NCBI GenBank assembly: GCA_900542835.1
Contig: UQPB01000035.1
Location: forward strand, 1 to 36,867
Reading direction: 5' to 3'
DNA: 36,867 bases
Source of the DNA: an uncultured Pelosinus sp.
GTDB taxonomy: Bacteria; Bacillota; Negativicutes; Sporomusales; Acetonemataceae
Position 1 is the first letter of the stretch, and each line of letters starts with the position of its first letter. Below the pieces are notes generated by a model that was not told the DNA's origin, did no database searches, and saw only the letters and a list, made by a program, of their open reading frames with translations. Shown one piece after another: positions 31,535-36,867 of this stretch. The position numbers and the translations under genes are program-made.

Positions 31535-32761
31535 TTACCTGACAAAGGCTTTGTGATAGGTCTTTTTCCCCTTGCGGATTTTTATTCCCTGCTGCAGCTG
31601 CTCAAGCGTAATGCGGTAGCTGTCAGCGGCGATCTTCACACCGTCAATGGAAACGCCGCCCTGTTGGATCAGCCGTCTGGCTTCGCCGCGCGAGGCGGTG
31701 AGGCCGCAGGCGATCAGGCAGTCCAGAATACCGATCGCACCGTCAGTCAGCTGCCCGGCGTCAATTTCCGTTGCCGGCATATTAGCGTCATCAGTACCAT
31801 CGGCGAAAAGCGCATGAGAAGCGTTCGCCGCTTTCTGGGCCTCTTCCTCGCCATGAACCAGCTTGGTCAGTTCATAGGCCAGGATTTCCTTGGCCTCGTT
31901 CAACTGGCTGCCTTCCCAGCGATCCATCACGTCAATTTGCTCCAGCGGCAGGAAGGTCAGCATCCGTATGCATTTAAGCACATCCGCGTCGCCAACATTA
32001 CGCCAATACTGGAAAAACTCAAACGGCGAGGTCTTGTTGGGATCAAGCCAGACAGCGCCTCTGGCCGTCTTGCCCATCTTATTGCCTTCGGAATTCATCA
32101 ACAGCGTGATCGTCATCGCATAGGCGTCCTTGCCTAATTTGCGGCGGATCAGTTCGGTGCCGGCCAGCATATTCGACCACTGATCGTCGCCGCCCAGCTG
32201 CATATTGCAGCCGTACTGCTGATACAGATGATAGAAATCGTAGGCCTGCATAATCATATAATTGAACTCCAGGAAGGATAAGCCCTTTTCGATTCTTTGC
32301 TTATAGCATTCGGCCCGCAGCATGTTGTTGACGGAAAAACAATGTCCGACCTCACGCAGCAGTTCGATATAATTCAGCTTCAACAGCCAGTCGGCGTTGT
32401 TGACAAGGATTGCCTTGCCTTCGCCAAAATCAATGAATTTTTCCATCTGCTTTTTAAAACAGTCGCAGTTGTGCTGAATCATTTCCGGCGTCATCACCGA
32501 CCGCAAATCGGTCCGGCCGGAGGGATCGCCTACATGGCCGGTGCCGCCGCCGATCAGAACCACGGGCTTATTGCCCGCCATCTGCAGCCGCTTCATCAGG
32601 CAAAGCGCCATAAAATGACCGACATGCAAAGAATCGGCAGTGGGATCAAAACCGATATAAAAGGTCGCCTGACCCGCGTCAATCAGTTCTCTAATCTCCT
32701 TTTCGTCGGTAACCTGCGCGACTAAGCCGCGCGCTACCAGTTCATCATACATTTTCATCAT
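31535..32761 (-). CDS. tyrS: Tyrosyl-tRNA synthetase
   Basis: The 408-residue class I synthetase has FYIGFDPTADSLHVGH (HIGH motif as HVGH, 46-49), GDPSGR, the tyrosine-specific QAYDFYHLY and GGDDQWSN, and KMGKT as the KMSKS variant near residue 230. It ends with an S4 RNA-binding domain (ASRGEARRLIQQGGVSIDG). Length is normal. AAGGAG lies five bases before the ATG at 32761; an ATG one codon downstream is almost as good. Expression is under a tyrosine T-box leader directly upstream. Confidence 0.97.
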   Translation of the reverse strand: MMKMYDELVARGLVAQVTDEKEIRELIDAGQATFYIGFDPTADSLHVGHFMALCLMKRLQMAGNKPVVLIGGGTGHVGDPSGRTDLRSVMTPEMIQHNCDCFKKQMEKFIDFGEGKAILVNNADWLLKLNYIELLREVGHCFSVNNMLRAECYKQRIEKGLSFLEFNYMIMQAYDFYHLYQQYGCNMQLGGDDQWSNMLAGTELIRRKLGKDAYAMTITLLMNSEGNKMGKTARGAVWLDPNKTSPFEFFQYWRNVGDADVLKCIRMLTFLPLEQIDVMDRWEGSQLNEAKEILAYELTKLVHGEEEAQKAANASHALFADGTDDANMPATEIDAGQLTDGAIGILDCLIACGLTASRGEARRLIQQGGVSIDGVKIAADSYRITLEQLQQGIKIRKGKKTYHKAFVR

Positions 32762-32788
32762 AACAACTCCTTGGTCAATCTGAATACG

Positions 32789-33054
32789 AAAAGCCCTCCG
32801 CTCCCGGGGGAGCAGAGGGCAAAACTCGCGGTACCACCTCTGACGCGAAAACTCCTCACAGAGCTTTCCTCAGCGAGTGCTTACGCACTCACACGCTGTA
32901 CCGGGCGCAACCCGTCTAGCCCTACTAGCAGTTCAGGCAGCGGCTCGGGGGCGTATTCGCATCAGTCCATCCGCGGCCTTCCACCAGCCGGCCGCTCTCT
33001 GCAGGACGGGTTCTGAGCTACTGTTTCCCTTCATCGCCTTGGCATAATTGAATT
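32789..33054 (-). promoter_or_regulatory. Tyrosine-specific T-box riboswitch upstream of tyrS
   Basis: On the minus strand the leader contains the stem I words CAGAGAGCGG and GGCTGGTGGAAGGCC. A specifier region GATGCGAATACGCC has the Tyr codon UAC. The T-box core AGAGGTGGTACCGCG lies at 32827-32841. A terminator stem CCCTCTGCTCCC/GGGAGCGGAGGG with TTTT follows at 32789-32820. Uncharged tRNA-Tyr would favour the antiterminator and raise tyrS expression. Confidence 0.95.
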
Positions 33055-33060
33055 GATTAA

Positions 33061-33089
33061 ATTCTAGTCGATTACAGCCGAGAAGTAAA
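33061..33089 (-). promoter_or_regulatory. Sigma-A promoter of the T-box/tyrS unit
   Basis: TTTACT (33084-33089) and TAGAAT (33061-33066) are spaced 17 bp on the minus strand. The predicted start near 33054 fits the 5' end of the T-box leader. Confidence 0.65.
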
Positions 33090-33115
33090 GTCATAAAATG
33101 GCAGATAGGCCGCAA

Positions 33116-33309
33116 TTCTATGCTTTTGTCCGTTAAAAGTACAAATTGAGCGGCCGCAGCGGCAAGCGGCGAACGTTCCGTCTATAAACGGCCTCCATGC
33201 GCAGTCGGTTTTAGCTCGCTCTCGTTCCGTAGGCATAGTATGTCTCGCCGGCGTTCAAACCATCCAAGCGGCAACCCTGTCTGCGTCCAAGACGCAGACA
33301 GTCGGCGGA
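33116..33309. other. Intergenic stretch with terminal hairpin, no gene seen
   Basis: No coding frame is convincing. The perfect stem CTGTCTGCGTC/GACGCAGACAG (33277-33301, loop CAA) lies just past the stop of the leftward monooxygenase gene and is probably its terminator, although a T-run is lacking. A small CCGT/ACGG hairpin lies near 33178. I recognise nothing else. Confidence 0.5.
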
Positions 33310-33651
33310 CTACTCCCGCCCCGGCAGCTTGAACCCGCCAAAGCGCTCGACCTTGCAGACGCGGGTGGCGAAACCTTCATACCACAGCTCCCGCCCTAAT
33401 CGCTGCGCTTCCCGGTGGCGCGGATGATTCTTCCAGCGTTCAATAGCCGCCAGTGAATCCCAATATGATACGGTAATGCCTGCTCCATCTGCGCCTCTGA
33501 CGCTTTCGACACCCAGAAAGCCCGGCTGGTCAGACCCCAGCTTCACCATTTCATTGGCCATCGCTTCATAGCCATTATCGCCCGGGGTACGCACAGACGT
33601 GAATATGACCGCATAGCAGGGAAGCGCCAAAGCCCCGGCAATTTCACTCAC
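33310..33651 (-). CDS. Antibiotic biosynthesis monooxygenase (ABM)-domain protein
   Basis: The 113-residue protein has the ferredoxin-like ABM pattern: YAVIFTSVRTPGDNGYEAMANEM, QPGFLGVESVRG, ITVSYWDSLAAIERWKNHPRHREAQRLGRELWY in spaced blocks. These small dimers include quinol monooxygenases and many of unknown role. I chose the GTG at 33651 with AGGAG seven bases upstream; a frame from an ATG at 33702 would add 17 residues and touch the preceding gene, with a weak ribosome site. It follows the acetyltransferase gene by about 55 bp and is probably co-transcribed. Confidence 0.85.
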   Translation of the reverse strand: MSEIAGALALPCYAVIFTSVRTPGDNGYEAMANEMVKLGSDQPGFLGVESVRGADGAGITVSYWDSLAAIERWKNHPRHREAQRLGRELWYEGFATRVCKVERFGGFKLPGRE

Positions 33652-33705
33652 AGAATCACTCCTGTCAAAATCGATATGACGTTTCGGATTCAGGCCCTTC
33701 ATGCC

Positions 33706-34293
33706 TTATTCGCGCCAGTACCGCTTCCTATCCTGCCCGGTTACGCTGCGAATTACTTTGCAGGGATTACCGGCCGCAATCACACCGGCGGGAATATCCT
33801 TATTCACCACGCTGCCGGCGCCAATGACGACGCCGTCAGCGATCGTCACTCCCGGCAAAACGATGCTATGGGCGCCAATCCACACATGATTGCCCACACG
33901 GATGGGATACGCATACTCCAGTCCCTGATTTCTCTGCTCATGGTCAAGCGGGTGGCCGGCCGTATAAAAGCCGCAATTCGGCGCGATAAAAACCTGGTCG
34001 CCAAAGCTGACCCTGGCGCCGTCTAGAATTGTGCAATTATGGTTGGCGTAAAAATTATCGCCAATTTCGATATTATAGCCATAATCGCACCAAAACGGCT
34101 GCTCAATCACGAATTTGCCTTTTATCCTGCCGAGGATCTGCTTCATCAGCCCTATCCGTTCCGTTAGCATCGAGGGACGCAATTGATTATAGGCAAAACA
34201 CAGATCCTGACAGGCTGTTCTCTCCGCAATTAACGCCGCGTCATTGTTCGCGTCGTATAAATAACCTTTTTGCGCTTTTTCCTTCTCAGTCAT
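33706..34293 (-). CDS. maa: Sugar O-acetyltransferase (maltose acetyltransferase/NodL family)
   Basis: The 195-residue protein has the Maa/LacA/NodL layout. A short N-terminal helical domain (KGYLYDANNDAAL) is followed by a left-handed beta-helix of hexapeptide repeats with the catalytic histidine in YTAGHPLD. The motifs IEIGDNFYANHNC, IRVGNHVWIGAHSIVLPGVTIADGVVIGAGSVV (spaced) and AAGNPCKVIR are typical. It transfers acetyl from acetyl-CoA to a sugar hydroxyl; the acceptor is not determinable. GAGGCGAAG precedes the ATG. Lies 27 bp after the flavin reductase gene. Confidence 0.92.
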   Translation of the reverse strand: MTEKEKAQKGYLYDANNDAALIAERTACQDLCFAYNQLRPSMLTERIGLMKQILGRIKGKFVIEQPFWCDYGYNIEIGDNFYANHNCTILDGARVSFGDQVFIAPNCGFYTAGHPLDHEQRNQGLEYAYPIRVGNHVWIGAHSIVLPGVTIADGVVIGAGSVVNKDIPAGVIAAGNPCKVIRSVTGQDRKRYWRE

Positions 34294-34320
34294 CTTCGCC
34301 TCTTCCAGCCTGATACTTTC

Positions 34321-34866
34321 TTAAATAGTATGACCCATTTCTTCGGCAATAGCAAGATAGCCGCCAACTGCGACATCCCCCTTGTTAAGCACGCCCGGAA
34401 CCAGCAGCTGGCCGCGATCAAGCCACTTCTGATAAGCGGCAATCTGTGCATAGCTGGCGGCAATGCCCTCAAACACCGCTGCTTCCGTCTCACCGCCGCA
34501 AACCAACAGCAGGCTTTCTTTTATGTTCAGCTCCTTGCCGCCGACAATGAACGAATAAAGCTTATCGATGACAGCCTTAATTTGAGCGGAAAAACTAAAC
34601 CAGTAAAGCGGCGTTGCCAGAACGATGACATCGGCGGCTTCCAGCAGCGGGGCAATTTCGTTAAAATCATCGTCAAACGAACAGGGCTTGCCGCGGCTGA
34701 AGCAGGTATCACAGGCTCTACAGCCGCTGATATTTTTTCTGCCGGTTTCATACTTCACAACTTCATGTCCGGCCGCGGCCGCGCCGCGTATAAACGCGTC
34801 AGCCAATAAATCGCTGTTGCCTCCGGCTCTGGGACTGCCGGTCAGGACCAAAATATTCTTGTTCAC
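34321..34866 (-). CDS. Flavodoxin-fold NADPH-dependent FMN reductase/iron-sulphur flavoprotein-like
   Basis: The 181-residue protein starts with the FMN phosphate loop LTGSPRAGGNSDLL and has ATPLYWFSFSAQIKAVIDKLY, the second flavin segment. Cysteines in GCRACDTCFSRGKPC resemble the compact cluster motif of the iron-sulphur flavoprotein/flavodoxin-like NAD(P)H family, although spacing suggests cluster binding is uncertain. The start is a GTG at 34866 with AGAGAGGATG about 11 bases upstream. It is divergent from an HxlR gene and is probably its target, forming a unit with the acetyltransferase and monooxygenase genes. Confidence 0.88.
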   Translation of the reverse strand: MNKNILVLTGSPRAGGNSDLLADAFIRGAAAAGHEVVKYETGRKNISGCRACDTCFSRGKPCSFDDDFNEIAPLLEAADVIVLATPLYWFSFSAQIKAVIDKLYSFIVGGKELNIKESLLLVCGGETEAAVFEGIAASYAQIAAYQKWLDRGQLLVPGVLNKGDVAVGGYLAIAEEMGHTI

Positions 34867-34938
34867 GCTTCATTCATCCTCTCTGTACTTGCTGCTATGA
34901 CACCAAGTAAAGTATAATTTACAAGATAGCATTAGTGA

Positions 34939-34963
34939 AGTACGCACATTAATGTAATGTACT
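34939..34963. promoter_or_regulatory. Candidate HxlR operator 2 (AGTAC-N15-GTACT)
   Basis: A 25-bp inverted repeat with ends AGTAC and GTACT and an inner perfect palindrome ACATTAATGT (34946-34955) lies between the flavin reductase and HxlR genes. It has the same length and ends as the site at 24439-24463. Confidence 0.62.
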
Positions 34964-34983
34964 AACCCGGGAGGAAGTGTAAA

Positions 34984-35325
34984 ATGACGATTGCGGATTG
35001 CAGCCCAACCGGCACAAACCTTAAAGATACCGATTTCGGTTATACGCTGTCGCTGATTAATGGCAAATATAAGATGATTATTATGTATTGGCTCGCCGAG
35101 TATCCGCCAGCGATGCGGTTCAATGAGCTGCAGCGCGCGATCGGCAGTATTTCCTTTAAGACCTTAAGCAAAACCCTGAAGGAAATGGAAGCAGACCGGC
35201 TGATCTGCCGCAAAGAATTCCCGCAGATTCCGCCGAAAGTAGAGTATAGCCTGTCGGAGCGGGGCAAGTCATTGATACCGGTCCTGGATATGATGTGCAC
35301 CTGGGGCGGTCAGAACCGGTTATAG
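34984..35325 (+). CDS. HxlR-family transcriptional regulator
   Basis: The 113-residue winged-helix protein shows the HxlR pattern: YTLSLINGKYKMIIMYWL, MRFNELQRAIGSISFKTLSKTLKEME in spaced form, and PPKVEYSLSERGKSLIPVLDMM. The N-terminus lacks the leading CP found in the other HxlR copy here but has a cysteine at position 6. The ATG has GGGAGGAAG upstream. Divergent from the flavin reductase gene with a shared 117-bp control region. Followed directly by repeat copy C. Confidence 0.92.
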   Translation: MTIADCSPTGTNLKDTDFGYTLSLINGKYKMIIMYWLAEYPPAMRFNELQRAIGSISFKTLSKTLKEMEADRLICRKEFPQIPPKVEYSLSERGKSLIPVLDMMCTWGGQNRL

Positions 35326-35347
35326 CCGCTCGCCGCCAGAAACAAAC

Positions 35348-35735
35348 GGGCCTGTCCCAAAAGCCGGGAATGCGGAAGGCGTTGACCACGGAGGGCACGG
35401 AGTTTCCACGGCGGGCAGAATACTTTCCACAGAGGACACCGAGGAGCGCTCACTTAGCCTCCGTGAACCTCCGTGTATCCTCTGTGCCCTCCGTGGAATC
35501 GTTTCCCTCGCCCCTTGCCTCTCCCTCCCTCACGACGGCAGCGCGCTGCCCCGCCCGTCTCCGTGGAACCTGTTATCTTCAGGATGACCAACCACGGAGG
35601 GCACGGAGTTTCCACGGCGGGAAGAATACGTTTCCACAGAGGACACCGAGGGTCGCCGAGGTGCACAGAGGGTTATTGGTAGTAATAAAATTTCTCACTT
35701 AGCCTCCGTGCCCTCCGTGTTACCTCTGTGTCCTC
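35348..35735. repeat. Dispersed 'ACGGAGG' repeat, copy C, interrupted by an IS110 element
   Basis: The left end GGGCCTGTCCCAAAAG matches the copy A/B terminus. Two palindromic units follow, each opening CCACGGAGGGCACGGAGTTT and each later carrying CCTCTGTGYCCTC. The second unit breaks off at CTCTGTGTCCTC, where IS110 sequence begins; the other end should lie beyond the window. Confidence 0.75.
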
Positions 35736-35736
35736 G

Positions 35737-35972
35737 TATAATAGGCTTAGGTAAGGCAGGAAGAAAAACGTAGCTGTCGAACCTCAACCGTAAAGTCCGA
35801 GGGTGGCGCCAAGTGTCCTTGAGGTTCGGCCTCGTCACGGAGTTTGCCACCTCCACTTTACAAGACAAGACTCGAATAGGTAGTTTGTCGGTAAGGCGAC
35901 GCATCAATGACGAGGCTGAGTTGTCTCGACGGTGGAGGAACCACGGACCATAGTAAACAAGGGGGGGCTACT
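35737..35972 (+). ncRNA. Putative bridge-RNA region of the IS110 element
   Basis: Two perfect stems occur in the leader: CGAACCTCAA (35778-35787) with TTGAGGTTCG (35819-35828) around a 31-nt loop, and GCCTCGTCA (35829-35837) with TGACGAGGC (35908-35916) around a 70-nt segment. The loops hold complementary words GTAAAGT/ACTTTAC and GGTGGC/GCCACC. A structured RNA with two loops upstream of the recombinase is what IS110-type bridge RNAs (IS621) look like. Loop-to-target matches cannot be tested here. Confidence 0.55.
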
Positions 35973-36867
35973 ATGCTATCCGTTGGAGTGGATATCGGCA
36001 AATATGAACATGAAGCCATTGTCTTAGATGAACAAGGCAATCGCTGTGGGCCATCATTGCGGTTTACTAACACCGATGAAGGCTTTGCACAATTTCTTGC
36101 TTACCTGCCGAACAAGCCACGGCGGATAGCCATGGAGGCAACCGGCCATTATTGGCTTAATCTCTACGCCCATTTAGTGACCCTCAATCCAGATGAAGCA
36201 CTCATTGTCATCAATCCCTTACAAACAGAGGCTAAGCGCAAAGGGCAAATCCGGCGGACAAAAACCGACCGGCGGGATTGCTTAACCATCGCAGAGTTGC
36301 TGTACAAAGATGAAGTCCGAGCCAGCTACATCCCGGTTCCTGTTCTTCAGGAGATCCGGGATCTAGGCCGTTTTCGGCTCGATCTGGTCGATGAGATCGG
36401 CAGTGTCAAACAAAAGCTCCTGGTCATCCTGGACAAAGTCTTTCCTGAGTTTGAGACCCTGTTCTCCGATGCCTTTATTCAGGCCGCCCGCCAGCTTCTC
36501 CAGTCTGCGCCGCTGCCGGAAGACATTTTAGCCTTTGACGTATCGGAGTTAGCCAAACAGTTGAAAAGTGCCAGTCGCGGACAGATTAAGGACGATAAAG
36601 TCCTACTCATTCACGATACGGCCAGACGCTCGGTGGGGATACGCTTTGCGCAAAATGCCGCCCGCATGCAGATTCGAATTCTGCTTGACCAGTTACGCTT
36701 TATGGAAAACCAGGTAGAGGCGATTGACGAAGAACTCGCCCATTTACTGGCCCAGCAGGAATGTTACCTCTCCACCATGATTGGCATCAGTCACTCCCTG
36801 GCCGCTGTCATTTACGGTGAGATCGGCGATGTTTCCCGCTTTAGCCGTGTGGAGCAATTGGTTGCCT
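35973..36867 (+). CDS. IS110-family transposase (DEDD recombinase), 3' end beyond the window
   Basis: Translation from the ATG at 35973 gives 298 residues with no stop. It opens MLSVGVDIGKYEH and shows the RuvC-like acidic residues D7, E55 (AMEATG), D99 and D102 (KTDRRD), the signature of IS110 transposases. A central coiled region follows, then GISHSLAAVIYGEIGDVSRFS, the opening of the C-terminal Tnp_20 domain that carries the catalytic serine; the serine itself lies past the window edge. A G-rich GGGGGGG run precedes the start as a weak ribosome site. The gene appears intact as far as seen. Confidence 0.93.
   Translation, partial: MLSVGVDIGKYEHEAIVLDEQGNRCGPSLRFTNTDEGFAQFLAYLPNKPRRIAMEATGHYWLNLYAHLVTLNPDEALIVINPLQTEAKRKGQIRRTKTDRRDCLTIAELLYKDEVRASYIPVPVLQEIRDLGRFRLDLVDEIGSVKQKLLVILDKVFPEFETLFSDAFIQAARQLLQSAPLPEDILAFDVSELAKQLKSASRGQIKDDKVLLIHDTARRSVGIRFAQNAARMQIRILLDQLRFMENQVEAIDEELAHLLAQQECYLSTMIGISHSLAAVIYGEIGDVSRFSRVEQLVA

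Larger units (their letters stand above)
35736..36867 (+). mobile_element. IS110-family insertion sequence (left end and most of transposase; right end outside the window)
   Basis: The element starts where copy C loses its repeat pattern, at about 35733-35736. It has a roughly 237-nt structured non-coding leader followed by a DEDD transposase that runs off the window. A TATAAT (35737-35742) at the very left end resembles the -10 half of a promoter completed on circularisation, as described for IS110 relatives. The exact boundary cannot be set without the right end. Confidence 0.82.

Overview
The window reads as chromosomal DNA of an anaerobic, GC-rich Firmicute with low-GC-type signals: strong AGGAGG ribosome sites, GTG/TTG starts, a tyrosine T-box leader, an ECF S component, sigma-54 control and a clostridial-type secondary alcohol dehydrogenase. 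My best guess is a Negativicute (Sporomusaceae-like). That is an inference from style and gene content, not from a marker gene.

Region 1 (1-3661) holds a stand-alone MBL-fold hydrolase, a PhnA/YjdM zinc-ribbon protein, a MetC-like PLP enzyme and the first copy of a dispersed 'ACGGAGG' repeat element. Region 2 (3662-23242) is a large island for aldarate (D-glucarate/galactarate) use. A leftward operon (9193 to 3662) encodes a DapA-family aldolase, an HcxA-like 2-hydroxyacid dehydrogenase, tartronate semialdehyde reductase GarR, a LarA-like nickel-enzyme homologue and glycerate kinase. A PrpR-like sigma-54 activator is divergent to it, followed by an IclR regulator. A second leftward operon (21366 to 12756) encodes the tripartite transporter TctB-TctA, a divergent glucarate dehydratase, the transporter binding protein TctC, a second LarA-like protein, canonical GudD and an enolase-superfamily enzyme. 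Galactarate dehydratase GarD is divergent from that operon and has its own near-perfect sigma-54 promoter. Together: uptake by TctABC; optional 2-epimerisation (LarA-like, inferred); dehydration by GudD/GarD to 5-keto-4-deoxyglucarate; cleavage to pyruvate and tartronate semialdehyde; reduction by GarR; phosphorylation by GlxK to 2-phosphoglycerate.

Region 3 (23243-31272) is mixed: an ECF S component, an HxlR regulator with divergent nitroreductase and NmrA-like genes, a pirin, a CobW-type GTPase whose tail is encoded by repeat DNA, an NADP-dependent isopropanol-type alcohol dehydrogenase and an AbgA-like amidohydrolase. Region 4 (31273-36867) holds tyrS with its T-box, a small monooxygenase, a sugar O-acetyltransferase, a flavin reductase/HxlR pair, more repeats, and the 5' part of an IS110-family element inserted into a repeat.

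The most notable signals not explained by gene calls are: a 17-bp palindrome ATTTCA-N5-TRAAAT found at four promoters (both leftward aldarate operons, iclR, and the alcohol dehydrogenase), which looks like the IclR operator and defines a local regulon; two sigma-54 promoters tying garD and the aldolase operon to the PrpR-like activator; two LarA-like genes inside an aldarate locus; a family of TIR-bounded, palindromic 'CCACGGAGG' repeats; and a structured IS110 leader consistent with a bridge RNA.
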